Source: Magnolia sinica (lineage: Eukaryota; Streptophyta; Magnoliopsida; Magnoliales; Magnoliaceae). From it: a stretch of DNA of 64,000 bases. The stretch is taken from the NCBI RefSeq assembly GCF_029962835.1, contig NC_080590.1:57534001-57598000 (forward strand), written 5' to 3'. Of this stretch, positions 11,508-22,599 are shown piece after piece. The stretch's first letter is position 1. Each line of letters begins with the position of its first letter. The notes beneath the pieces were generated by a model. That model did no database searches. It was not told the DNA's origin and saw only the letters and a list, made by a program, of their open reading frames with translations. Both the position numbers and the translations under genes were made by a program.

Positions 11508-13660
11508 ATGGACGACTTCCTTTTTTGCAAGGACTTGTATTCTCCAATTCAAGGCATATCAGTAAAGTTAAAGGATATGTCAGATGATGATTGGAAGAAG
11601 TTGGATCGAAAGGCGGGGGGGTTTATTAGACAATGGTTGGACGATTATGTATTCCACTATATGTCTACGGAGACCTTAGATACTAGCCTATGGTTGAAAT
11701 TGTAAGGGTTGTATGAGAGGAAGACAACCGACAATAAGATTTTTTTAATAAGACGACTTGTGAATCTCAAGTTCAAAGATAGTTGTTCTATGGCTAAGCA
11801 CATGAATGAAGTTAGCAATATATTAAACCAGCTCTCTGCTATGAAGATGGTCATGGATGATGAATTGCATGCTTTACTATTGCTTAGCTCATTGTTTGAT
11901 AGTTGGGAGATATTGGTGGTGTCTCTGAGTAACTCCATGCCAGGCGGAAAGATCTCCATGGAACAGGTAACTAATTATCTCTTCAATGAGAAGACAAGGA
12001 GGAAGTCTCAGGGTTCTACTCAGCAAGAGGCCCTTGTGATATAAGATCGAGGGAGAGGAAAGAACAGAAAGGGCAAAAAGGACCGAGATAAATTTAGAGA
12101 TAAGTTGAGTGTAAGAAAGGATGTTGAATGCAGGAATTGTGGCAAGAAGGGCCAGTACAAGCATGATGTCGTAGTAAGAAGAATGATAAGAAAGAAAAAG
12201 GAAAGGAGAAAGAGGATGAATTAGATTCCAGTGCGGTCGCTTTAGATGGTGACATTGTAATTATTCTTTTAATAGATCATGATGTATGTCTCAAGGTTAC
12301 GAGTCAGGACACCGACTAGGTGATAGACTTAGGAGCCTTGTTTCATGCAACTCCACATAGGGACTTCTTCACAAGCTACAAATCATATGACCTTGGGACC
12401 ATGAAGATGAAAAATTTTAGCGTATCAAAGATCATAGGAGTCGGTGATATTTATGTAAAGATCGATGTGGGCTACACATTGCTTCTTAGAGATCTACATG
12501 CACCAACCAAACGGATTCGAAGTCAAGGGTAAAGAGCATATGGTGTGTAGGTTGAGGAAGAGCTTGTATGGGCTGAAATAAGCTCCACGGCAATGGTACA
12601 AGAAGTTTGACTCGTTCATATTAAAGCATGGATATGACAGAACGGAGTCGGACCACCGTATGTTTATGCACAAGTTCTCAGATGGTGATTTCTTAATTCT
12701 GCTATTATATATTGATGACATGCTCATCATGGGAAAAGACATCAAGAAGATTGACATGCTGAAATAGGAGTTGGGCAAGTCGTTCACAATGAAAGACTTG
12801 GGCTCAGCCAAGCAGATCTTAAGAATGAAGATAACCCGTGACAGAAGCAGCAGGAAGCTTTGGTTGTCACAAGAGTAGTATATTAAGAAAGTCCTAAAGC
12901 GGTTCAATATGAATGCAGCGAAGCCGGTCAATACTCCACTAGGTGGTCCCTTCAGATTGAGCGATAGGCAGTGTCCTAAGACGAAGGCAGAGGTAGAAGA
13001 GATGTAGAAGATACCCTATGCAGCAGTAATAGGAAGTTTGATGTATGCTATGGTGTGCACGTGCCTCGACATAGCATATGCAGTTGGTGTCGTCAGCCGG
13101 TATTTTGTCAATCCTTGCAAAGAACATTGGGCAGTGGTGAAGTGGATACTATGGTATCTGAGAGGCTCATCCAAGTTGTGCCTATGCTATGGTGACGGAA
13201 AACCTGTGTTAGAGGGCTACACAGATGTAGATATGGCAGGTGACATAAACTCCAGAAAGTCTACATTAGGGTTCATGTTCACGTTTGTAGGGGGAGCGAT
13301 CTCTTGGTAGAGCAAGCTACAGAAGATCATAGCATTGTCGACGACAGTGGCCAAGTACATTACGGTCACAGAGGCATGTAAAGAGATGTTTTGGATGAAG
13401 AGATTCATATAAGAACTTAGCCTGAAGCAGGAGCAGCACATGGTTTATTGCGATAGCCAAAGTGCTATACACTTGAGCAAAAATCCAAGTCAGCACTCAA
13501 GTCGAAGCACATAGAGATTCGGTATCACTGGATCAAGGATACTTTGGAACAGAAGGTGTTATAGCTTGAGAAGATTCACACGGATGATAATGGGTCAGAT
13601 ATGATGACCAAGGCTTTTCTCAAGGACAGGTTTAAGGTTTATAGAAACCGAGCTGACTTG
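11508..13660 (+). other. Copia gag-pol remnants
   Basis: Gag of the UBN2 type (WKKLDRKAGGFIRQWLDD) lies from about 11508, followed by a CCHC-like stretch near 12130 and a protease start near 12320. The C-terminal reverse transcriptase (YIDDMLIMGKD) lies near 12710 and copia RNase H (YTDVDMAGDINSRKS) near 13220. The family is TNT1-94-like. This is a fossil with several breaks and no coding capacity. Confidence 0.85.
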
Positions 13661-13699
13661 AAGAAGGTGAATTCCTCCTAAGTCAAAAAGGAGGAGATT

Positions 13700-14409
13700 T
13701 GATGGGGATTTTCTCCTTGTCGCTCGACCGGTCGAGTGCCTTGCTCGACCGGTCAAGGGTGGTGCTCGACCAGTTGAGGAAGGTACTCGATCGATCAAGT
13801 GGGCCGCTTGACCGATCGAGGACCCTTCTCGACCAGTCGAGGTTACGCAGATTCATTCCAGATTTTGTGCGAATTGCATAAATTTGCGGCAGTTTCGTAA
13901 GAGGTGCGAAAGAAAGTTGCCTAAACTATAAATAGGGGTAACCAGGGCTATTATAGGTAATGCAAGGGAGTTTCCTAAAGCTTTGTAAGGGTTTGCTAAA
14001 GGGTTTAGGGCTATCAAAAGTGAGAGAGAGAGAGAGAGGAAGCTTATGGAAGGGAGGTTCTGCTCGTAGAGGTGATCTACTGTACACTCAACATCTCAGC
14101 ACTTCTACGTCCTCGTAATCAGTAAGATCTCTCCATTTTTCTTTATTTTCTTATTGTTTATCCACTGCTGCGTGAGTGAAGAAGGTTTGATCAAAGCGGT
14201 GTGTGCTTGTGATTGGTTGTAACGTTCTACTTCATATTGGATCATTACTTTGTACTAGATCATGTGGTTTTTACATCTTTGAGGGTTTTCCATGTAAAAA
14301 TCTTGTGTCATATGGTTTATGCTTTGATTTATTTCATTGCTTTATTATCTCATAATTCTGGTGTATTTGGGAGGCTAGATCCTAAGGTTTTGTGCAACGG
14401 CCCCCAACA
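13700..14409 (+). repeat. Copia 3' LTR
   Basis: Starts TGATGGGGATTTTC and ends GGCCCCCAACA. Shares the palindrome cluster, a TATAAATAGG motif and a GA microsatellite with the 5' copy, and is about 58 bp shorter. Confidence 0.9.
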
Positions 14410-14633
14410 AAATCCCCATCATCAGTTCTCATAGAATTGTTTGATTTAGAACTGCATGCTATTGGGAGTGAAGTCTTGTGTCTAGGCAATGTGTTGGATA
14501 AATCTGGGTTATATTAAGTTGTGTCGACCCTGGCATGGAATGTCTTGCCCTTGATGAAAAGAAATCACATGAAGACTTTTTGAATTTCAGTCATAACTGA
14601 ACTTTGAATCTGGTCGGTTTGTAATCTTAACAG

Positions 14634-14699
14634 GAGACAACAACCAGAAGGGCAGAAGCCTGGGCTGATGTGGAAAGAGCCCTAAATTCACGTCTCCAG
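14634..14699 (+). pseudogene. GC5: Golgin candidate 5 exon fragment
   Basis: Golgin candidate 5 is a TMF-like coiled-coil tether of the plant Golgi. The 66-bp exon sits between CTTAACAG and a GTTCT donor and encodes RAEAWADVERALNSRLQ, characteristic of the coiled coil. It is open and in frame across the exon. A second GC5 exon lies 0.8 kb downstream in the same orientation, with intron-like sequence between, so the piece is genomic rather than cDNA-derived. Both are inside the large CACTA. Far too little of the gene remains to function. Confidence 0.75.
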
Positions 14700-15500
14700 G
14701 TTCTAAATATTTGGGCTGATGTGGAAAAATAGGCCAGTCTGCACATCAGGGTGACAACAATTTTGGAAACGACTGATGGTTTTAAAAAATGGCAATGGTC
14801 CACATTAAGCTCATCAGGCTGGTCTGATTTTTAGCCAGGTCATCTAAAATTTGACGTCTCAAGCACCATGTTGTGATGCATGTGGCTTAGTTTCATTATC
14901 TAATCTGGCGAAGGAAATTCATGCAAATAGAGTCTATAAGGATCCTCTCACATGGATTTGTCCACTTCATCTGTGAACCCATTGCCTACCAGGTCAAAAA
15001 ATAAGAAAAAACCAACAACAATGTTGCAAGGAGAATCACATGGCAGCATCCCTTCATATATGGCTCTCATTTGCTAATAATCTTTTTGTATTGCTGGCAA
15101 CAATTCAAATACATTCCATGAACTGATTGTATAGGAATTATTGGGTCGTAAGCCTCAAGGTTTGTAGCGTCCTGAACCCAGAGTCCATACGAGTGGGCAC
15201 ATGCATCTGGATGATAGATCTAACACGCTTCACACGTGGACCACACCGCAAAATTGTTACCTGTTTGGAAGGTCGTCACTATCCAATCTTTTGCATTGTT
15301 TTCATTCAATGTAGACAGTGGATGTATTTTTCTCATTAACTATTTGCAGGTCACCGACTGAAAAGCTAGGATCATTCAACCAGGAAGATTTTCGGCATAT
15401 GTATGGTTGGGCCCATGAGGCCAAAAACCTGCATCACCAAACCTGGGCCTAACTTTTATGGAATTTAGAACCATCGATCTTCATTCTTGCCAACCTACAG

Positions 15501-15574
15501 GAGCTGGAAAGGGAGAGGACTGCTAGGTCAGATTTGGAAAGGGCTGCCCATGTTGAATCTTCTGTATCAGCAAA
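15501..15574 (+). pseudogene. GC5: Second golgin candidate 5 exon fragment
   Basis: After the acceptor CAACCTACAG the frame reads ELERERTARSDLERAAHVES, matching the DLERE...DLER segment of GC5 coiled coils further along the protein than the 14634 exon. The donor side is degraded. Exons that should lie between the two are not evident, so the capture is partial or rearranged. Confidence 0.7.
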
Positions 15575-16168
15575 TCACTTTTTTGTGCATTGACACTAAC
15601 TGAAAAACAATCAATTTTTTGTGCATGCACATATTTGCTTGGTTACATAAATTATTATTGTGGTGGTCCTGTTAAATATATGAAGTTTTCAAATATTTTC
15701 ACCACTCATGTCAAGGAGATTTTATTATATGAATATGTGGGAGCGTGGGCACCCAAATTGACTAACCCAATTTGATCAGATTTACTAATTGGGGTTGGAT
15801 TCAGGCCCATGCAAACCTGAACTGACAATAAATCATGCCGAGATCAGATATATGAATTTGTAGTTTTTCCTTTATTTGATTATATTTATCATTTAAATCA
15901 TATAAAGGCTATCTTCAGGCATGGGATTCTAATTCTGAACCTCTCTGTATCCAAAGCCATTTTGATTCTAATTCTGAACCTCTTTATATCCAATTCCCTA
16001 ACTCTTGTCCAGATACGGATGCACCCTCACAGATAGTTGTGGTATGGATTCTTAGTAGTGAATTATTTGTTAAGCTATTTATTAAGGAGTATTTATTATT
16101 TTTTATATTGATACACCAGGATGTAGCTACCTTGGACCAGCAACCAAGCTGCACATTGTCCCTAGAAA

Positions 16169-16252
16169 CATCCCTTTCAAAGAAGAATGTATGCACAGAA
16201 AAGGCTTGCTGAGGCTACTAGAATTAGGGAGAAATATCCAAAGAGGATTCCT
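16169..16252 (+). pseudogene. ATG8: Probable ATG8 exon fragment
   Basis: ATG8 is the ubiquitin-like autophagosome protein. The stretch encodes LAEATRIREKYPKRIP and ends at a GTAAGC donor exactly after RIP, where plant ATG8 genes commonly have an intron (family sequence EAARIREKYPDRIP). The upstream half (HPFQRRMYAQKR) fits less well and may contain a small insertion. Same strand as the RPT1 and GC5 pieces in the same CACTA. Short, so the identification is likely rather than certain. Confidence 0.55.
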
Positions 16253-18300
16253 GTAAGCATTTACTCTAACTGGTTGTCATATACTGGTTCTTCGCCCTCA
16301 TGCATGCCATCTTTTTGCAATTTATTTAAATTTTTTTAATTTTTTATTTTGCTTTTACTGGCTCCTGAGATGTCTGACTTCTAACTAGACTTGAATTGGT
16401 TTCCATTTCTTTTAAACGCTTGATTCGGTTTTTCAAGTTTAGGCTATGCTGTATTTTTGGGCAAAAAAAAATGTTAGGAAAAACTTGAGTCTTGATTAAT
16501 GTTAAGTTGACTGGGCCAAGTTTTCTAACCAATCTTCTTTACTATGTTCCCTTTTGCCTTTTGTCTTTTATTAACTTATGCATAAATGAAGTTCTTGCAT
16601 TTTACTGGACTTAATTTTCTAGTATGTTGATGAAATGGGTGTGGAGTGATTGGAGTGAATGAACGAATGGAGACAGATTAATGGGGAAGGTTGCTTCTGA
16701 TGTGTCATAAATGGGTTTATGACATGCAACTCGTGGGCCCCCCATAAGCAAATGTAGGAACAAAGACCCACAAGTGGAATCTTCCAAGCGCCCATTGTGA
16801 TGTTGATATGACATCCAACCCGTTCATAAGGTGAGTACTGGGAGGATGAAGGCAACAACCAAAATGTCGCCTTTATCCAAGGCTCCGATAGGTCCCAGGA
16901 AGATTTCAATGGTGTGTCCTATGCCACTGTTCCATGTGTTGTGGCCCACTTTTGTGTAGATAGGAATGATCATTGCATTAGGTGATCTTCTTAGTGGGGT
17001 TAACCTGTTGGAAGGGCTGAATTTTACACATACTTAATACTTTGTATGCTATTATATGGGTGGAAGAATCATTGTTGACCCGACCTGGTGAAAGAATCAT
17101 TGTTGTGTGTCTCGACATGCTGGAGTACTTTGTATACTTTGTTTTTCTATTTCTTGACTTTGTAAGCTAATTGCATGATTAAACTTCGTATTTATAGATA
17201 CAAAACAGGCTTCAATAAACAGTCGTGGAAATCATCCATGAAAGCATGATTCAGGCAATGGATCAACTCGGTCATGAGAATGGGGTGAGATCCAATCCCA
17301 GGTTGCTACTTGGCCAGGATGGATCTCCTCCAAACCATTTCAAGATGGAAAACCAAGTTTGTAGGCAATGAGGATTATCTAATGTGATTTTCTCTAATAA
17401 AGATTAAGGCTTTTATTACCACATTTTCCAACACCAGGCTGGACGTGTCGATGTTTTTTCCTTTTATTATAGTGGTTTTGTTTTGATAGTGGTATATGAA
17501 GGACAAAGAGTGCATGAGTAGTGTAAAAATGGGCAGTGGCTTAGATGAGTTGATTTATCAAGGCAGCAATGGTAAGAGACATCATTATTATAATTTCTTT
17601 TTTTGATAGGTTGTTGCAACTTTTTTTCTATTTCTTTTTATTTTTTCCATTTCTTTGCTTGTTTTAGGTTTGTTGTAGCTTCATCATCCCATGAATCAAT
17701 CCCTAACATAGATTGGATTGGCCAATTAGAGGTCAAATCTCTACCTTCTCTCTTCTTCATTTTCCTTACCATTATTCCTTGCAAATGGATGATTGTCGGG
17801 TCAAAAATGAGACATGGCCATGAAATTTTAAGCCTTAGTTGATGTAAGTGGGCCATTGAAAGTCACTGGATATGCCTCATGTAAGTTTTAGATTGGAATT
17901 TGACCCTGTTGCTTACAGTGAATGGGCCCTTCTTTTTATTAACTTGTATAGGAAGGAACGTGTTCATACTAGGGCATTGATTGTCATAGGACATGCTATC
18001 TAAATCACATGAAATGGTTAAAATGTAATTAATTTATTTTTATTATTTTGTCTTGCAGGTTGCAGGCCCAGATAGATGACGGTTGGATGAAGGGATTTCT
18101 TTTATATGTATTCAGAACATTTTCAACACATTATTGTAAATATTGTATGTTTTTCATTGTAAAATAATACAATTTATTTAGTATTCATTTTTAATTGTGT
18201 TGTGCAACATTTTTTAGGTTCTGCATATTTAAAAATAATATAGGTTCCAATTAAATTTAAACAATCGATTGCATTAAGTAAAAGAAATATTAACTCACGA
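16253..18300. other. CACTA interior without recognised genes
   Basis: About 16700-16960 resembles the intergenic repeat seen elsewhere in this window (CCCATTGTGATGTTGATATG, then GTGGCCCAC). A short open run near 17225-17280 (EIIHESMIQAMDQLGHENGV) could be another exon scrap but is unidentified. The rest is AT-rich. Confidence 0.4.
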
Positions 18301-18319
18301 TCAACACTTTTACAAGTGG

Positions 18320-18984
18320 TCAATAGTTTTTACTTGTGCATATTTAACGGTTTTCCATGGCATATGTCAGCGTTTCATGACATTTGAATTATGCTTGGCT
18401 TGTCGGGAGCCTTTTACTGATGCTTTCATAGATTTGTACCGACGTACACTGGCGCTTTGATATGTCTAAATGACACTTCAGCATGCTTTTTCCAGCATTT
18501 TTGCTTATCTTTTTCGGTGTTTTGGCAATCTTATTGTGATGGCTAAAAATACTTTTACTGGCACTTTGATATGCCTAAATGATATTTCGTCAGGCCTTTA
18601 CCGGCGTTTTTGCATATCTTTTCCTAGCGTTGTGGCAGCCTTTTTTTGGCACTTTTTTAGCTTACCGGCGTTTCTTATAAATTTAGCGGCGCTTCTTTTT
18701 TTTTTACAGCTTTTACCGGCGCTTCGTCAGTTTTTATTGGTGCTTTTACATTTTTTATCGATGCTTTTATAGTTTTTACCGGCAATCACCAGAAGTGCGT
18801 GTAAAGGATAATAAGCACCAGTAAAAGTCTTTATTTTAGCAACGGCCATAAAAAACGCTGGTAAAAAGGGGCGACCGCCAGTAAAAGATACAGTGACCCC
18901 TTTAGCGGCATGAGTACAACTGCCGGTAGTTCCTTTACCGGCGGTTTTGGCCGGCTGCCGGTAAAGCCCAATTTTTTTGTAGTG
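18320..18984 (+). repeat. Right subterminal repeat region of the large CACTA
   Basis: About fifteen diverged copies of TTTACCGGCGCTT-like units in both orientations, increasingly regular toward the end, finishing in TTTTTTTGTAGTG. Such arrays bind the CACTA accessory protein (TNPA-type) in known members. Confidence 0.8.
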
Positions 18985-18987
18985 CTT

Positions 18988-19488
18988 GTGGCAACCAATA
19001 CTTTGCCCATGGCTTACTCATGGTGAGACCTACCTCATGAGTCTTGGGACATTCCGGGCATCCATATGCATCAGCCAATGAATCCACTTGGGTAGTCCAG
19101 AAGAATCTCTGGTAGCAGGTCACCACTGTTTTTGAGATAGTAGCGGCAATCCTCCTCAACGCGGGCACACATACTACTATTCCAACCATCCAAGCTGTGG
19201 GGCACAAATTTTATGAATGCTAATTGCATGCAACTTAAGCACACATTCTTGAACACAAGTTCCAGAAAAATCATCTTGTCCTCTCCACAACACTTGGTCC
19301 ACAGCCACAAGTCGGTCTGATCACAAATGGGTAGTTTTCTTTTCTTTCAAATCAAGTGGCTTGGACTGTACGACATGTTCGAGTTCGATCTTTGGGATGT
19401 GGCCCATATATCGCACGCACTTACCATTCCTAAACTTTTAATTTTAACCCTAATGTGAATCCCTAATATATCATGTCTCTTTTACTTG
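18988..19488. other. No assignable gene; short minus-strand open frames
   Basis: Minus-strand frames at 18935-19310 (for example RVEEDCRYYLKNSGDLLPEI) match nothing I know and overlap each other. They may be exon debris. The plus strand upstream of 19492 is likely cullin intron sequence. Confidence 0.3.
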
Positions 19489-19491
19489 CAG

Positions 19492-19954
19492 ATAAGTGGT
19501 GTTAAGGCTTTTAAGAAGTACTATCAAAGCAAAACAAAGAAACGAAAGCTGATGTAGATCTTCTCACTGGGTACCTGCATCTTAACTGGCAGGTTCAAAC
19601 TAAAACCGATCGAGCTAGTTGTAACTACCCATCAGGTGTGCAACGTGTCCAAATATCCGTCTAATCTACTTAAGGGACACAAATCGTTGCTAGCATACTA
19701 ACTTACATGTTTTATGGTTTATGCTATATACAAGCTGCGACCCTGTTACTCTTCATTGCTTCAGAAAAATTGAGTTACCAAGAGATTGCGTTACAACTAA
19801 ATCTGACTGATGCAATTGTGACTAGATTGTTGCATTCATTGTCATGTGCGGGAAATAAGTTTCTAAACAAAGAGCCGAATAACAAAACTATCATCAAAAG
19901 CAACACCTTCGAAGTCAATTCTATGTTTACTAACAAGATGAGGAAAATCAAGGT
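19492..19954 (+). pseudogene. CUL1: Cullin-1 pseudogene, two exons
   Basis: CUL1 is the scaffold of SCF ubiquitin ligases. The first exon (19492-19635, after TTTACTTGCAG and ending at CAG/GTGTGC) reads KAFKKYYQSKTKKRKL, then a stop where the family has Thr-Trp, then SLGTCILTGRFKLKPIELVV. The second (about 19735-19954) reads LSYQEIALQLNLTDA, LLHSLSCAGNKFLNKEPN and MFTNKMRKIKV, matching the C-terminal cullin homology and winged-helix region. The in-frame stop and many substitutions show it is dead. It lies just outside the right border of the large CACTA, so its arrival is not explained by that element as delimited. Confidence 0.88.
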
Positions 19955-20006
19955 TTGAAATCCTTCCATTCCCTTTGGATTTGGTTTCCATACTGTTTAA
20001 CTTTTA

Positions 20007-20308
20007 GCGCATGTTTGGATTCTCTATTAAATTTAATTTCTATTCATTTTAATTTTCATGTTTGGATGCTTTGATGAATTGAATGTCTATTCATTTAATT
20101 CATTATCAAGGAAATGGAGAAAGTTGGGTGGCACCATTTTACTTCATAATGACAGTCAGACAACTAATTCAATTCCATGCATGTCAAATTGGACCATTGA
20201 TGATTGAAACTGCAAAGTTGGGTCTAATGCCTCTAGCTCAACTCTATTCATTTACTCTTTATTGAATTGAACTTTTCAATTCATTTCCATTGGACATCCA
20301 AACGAGCC
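20007..20308. mobile_element. MITE with TTA target duplication
   Basis: A 302-bp AT-rich non-coding element. The left end GCGCATGTTTGGAT and the right end, reverse-complemented, GGCTCGTTTGGAT form imperfect terminal inverted repeats. TTA flanks both sides (20004-20006 and 20309-20311). This fits a PIF/Harbinger-type MITE; a hAT origin is less likely given the 3-bp duplication. Confidence 0.6.
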
Positions 20309-20380
20309 TTAGTATTCTTGTCGTAGAAGTGGCAATTCCATCAAATTTGATTTAAATTGGTTTATCTTTTTGTGCTGTAG

Positions 20381-20613
20381 GTCATGTTTGGGATTTTTTT
20401 ATTTTTTTATTTTAAAAAAAAAACATTTCATTTCATAATGGTGAACAAATCCAAATTGCAATTGCATCTGTTTTACATCCAACATGAAATGATAGTAATT
20501 GCAATCCAGGAGAGTAACCTCTCACTATGAAGAGAAGTCTAATGCACTCGGAAATGTACTATTTATTGAATTGAATTTTTTTAAAAAATTTCTGTTGAGC
20601 ATCCAAAGTCTTA
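20381..20613. mobile_element. Possible second, degraded MITE
   Basis: GTCATGTTTGGGAT at the left and GAGCATCCAAAGTCTTATG at the right resemble the ends of the 20007 element. The interior is similarly AT-rich with ATTTCATTT/GAAATG motifs. Ends are diverged and no duplication is clear. Confidence 0.3.
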
Positions 20614-20937
20614 TGCAAGTTTATATGTGGTACTAATTCAGTAAACCGTGTTATTGAAGTACTAGAAAAGGCGGTCTGCTAGTGTATGTAAGGCCACCCT
20701 TCTATATTCTACTACAAGCAATGTGGCTACCAAGTGTTGTATCTAATCTGTCCATCAGGTGGATGTGACTATGTAGATGGCATTGCCCAAAAATTAGGTT
20801 GGTCCACAATGCTAGCAACAAATGGATGGCTTTGAAAAACTTAGCCATAAGCTTTCTCATGATTGTCATATATCCATGGAAAATATACGTCCAACCAACC
20901 AGAAAAGTAATACCAAGTTGTATACGCTGATGAAGCC

Positions 20938-22538
20938 TCAATGGCTGGACTTGAACAATGCGTCACAACATGATCCCCAAATGCTTATAGAGAGAGAGCA
21001 AAGAACGGGAGGAGCCAATGAATATTTTCTACCCTCAGCCATCGCTCCAGTAGCTACGAATAGAGTTGACCAGATAGCATCTGCCCATTTCGAACTCAGT
21101 AGTGCCATTAAACTAAGCCAATAAGTGAGAAAGACAACTAATTCAACATTGGAGTTATAATCTGCAGAACTCCTTTTGTGCTTGAGGTTCTCTAGATCCT
21201 GTGAATAGCTGCCCGAAGCTGCGAAAAGAATAAAAGATGTCAAAATATATAATGAAAAGATATATGCTTCTGAATATACACAGCTGAAAAGAAGATAGAA
21301 AATATACTGCAAGTCTCTCATAAAGTGTGAAAGCCATTGGAAAGGTGATATCTTTCGAATGTTAGAGAATTTTGACATCTCCCAAAAGAGTTCTATAGTT
21401 GTTGCAGAAACCAAAGGCCATCTTTTAAGATAGCAAATTCTTCATTGGTGGGGACAAAGTCATCGAAGAAATGCCCCGTGACAGGAAATCCAGACATGTG
21501 ATGAAAATCCCATAAAATTATGCTTACTTCACCTACAGGCAAATGGAAAGAATTTGTCGTTGGAGACCAGTACTTCAGGAAGCCCTTATACCATGGTATC
21601 TTTGCAAAAATAGTCAGGAGTAGCCTCAATGGCACTATACAAATCGATGTCGGCCAGGACTTACGTATTTTTCTTCAAAATAGCCTTCGCCTATGCATTA
21701 TAATAGAAGTGGGGGGAAAGAAAATCGTGTATCCAAAACTCTTTGTTACCCCACAAAGAGTCTATTATGGAAGCATTGTTGAATGGTCTTGAAGTAGTGA
21801 GTAGGGCAAAGGGTGTGAGGATTATAACATGGGTTCAGAAATCACATGTAAGAAATTTGGCCTATCTTCTACTGCAGTCCTTTCTCCAAGAGAAAGCCTT
21901 CTAAAATCTTTGGCTCCTTGATAACCCAATTAGCAGTATAAAGAAGTTTGTTCTATGTCATTTGATCAGTTGGCTCACTCTGAAACATGGAGAGATGACG
22001 ATGAAGACTCATCGGGATAATGACCGTCTCATCCTTATAGGGATTTCTAAACTTGATCACCTCTTGTTGAATCTTGATGTTATCCCATACGTTCTGATAA
22101 TGTTTCTTACTATGTTCTTTAATTTTCTCTTATAGAATCTCCCATTTGCTCTTCGACTTCTTTTTTTCTTTTTTTTTTCGAGAATGTAGGAGGAGGCGAT
22201 GATTCTACAGTAGCGGGACAAGAGGTATTAATACGAAAGTTCGCTGTGGATTTCAACCAAGTCTACTAGTCGAACTCACGACCTTCTCTCGGTAGCTTCT
22301 CGACATCTCCCATTATTATGGCATTCTGAATGAGACTAGTTAGAAGAAGCATAGGATCAAAGAAATTGATAATAGCGAGAGTTGGTTCTTGAAAAGGGAA
22401 GAACGTTAGCTCTTCATTCGAGTTCTCTTCTGGGAATGACCTTTAATAGGACCAGAGCGAAGATTGGAGGGCTCGGAGTGTCGGGAAGAAGTAACTTGCT
22501 CTTTAGGAGGTGTACGTTGCTTTTTAGTATGAGCCATT
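20938..22538 (-). pseudogene. Plant mobile domain (PMD) remnant, antisense to a gypsy LTR
   Basis: Plant mobile domains (MAIN/MAIL1 family) occur in host proteins and in transposons, including some Ty3/gypsy elements that carry them antisense between pol and the 3' LTR. Minus-strand pieces in order: an N-terminus from the ATG at about 22538 (MAHTKKQRTPPKEQV), the core with KYWSPTTNSFHLPVGEVS and DFHHMSGFPVTGHFFDD (21400-21635), then VVFLTYWLSL and AEGRKYSLAPPVL (20990-21110). It lies directly upstream of a plus-strand LTR with its own purine tract, which is the arrangement known for those elements. I treat it as a fossil part of a broken retroelement with several breaks. Confidence 0.7.
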
Positions 22539-22599
22539 TTAAAATACAAGGTTCAATTACTTAAAGAAAATTTGTAGAAAGCAGAGGCTGTTAAGCATA

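Larger units (their letters stand above)
10620..14409 (+). mobile_element. Ty1/copia (TNT1/Tork-like) element, broken
   Basis: Bounded by LTRs at 10620-11387 and 13700-14409, and flanked by perfect 5-bp target duplications AAATC (10615-10619 and 14410-14414). The primer-binding site TGGTTTCAGAGC follows the 5' LTR and matches the plant initiator-Met-tRNA type apart from one base. A purine tract (AAAAGGAGGAGATT) precedes the 3' LTR. Recognisable parts in order: gag, zinc knuckle, start of protease, C-terminal reverse transcriptase, RNase H. The interior (about 2.3 kb) is shorter than in whole family members, and there are many breaks. LTRs differ by roughly 10% in the stretches compared by eye, so the insertion is several million years old. 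It sits inside the large CACTA and is therefore younger than that insertion. Confidence 0.9.
4234..18984 (+). mobile_element. Large CACTA element (Pack-type) with nested insertions
   Basis: The left end reads CACTGCAAGAAAAT. The right end, reverse-complemented, reads CACTACAAAAAAAT, so 12 of the first 14 bases match. Both sides are flanked by the triplet CTT (4231-4233 and 18985-18987), the 3-bp target duplication expected of CACTA (EnSpm) transposons. The right subterminal region is packed with ACCGGCG-type repeats; the left has CGGCGGCC and ACCGGCAGCC. Removing the nested CACTA (5241-8495) and copia element (10620-14409) leaves about 7.7 kb. No TNP2-like transposase is visible, so it is non-autonomous. 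It carries plus-strand exon fragments of RPT1, golgin candidate 5 and probably ATG8. The pairing of the two ends rests on short sequences and the matching triplets. Confidence 0.65.

Noticed and set aside
18935-19310. Overlapping minus-strand frames
   Set aside because: No recognised homology and two frames compete; kept only as possible exon debris.
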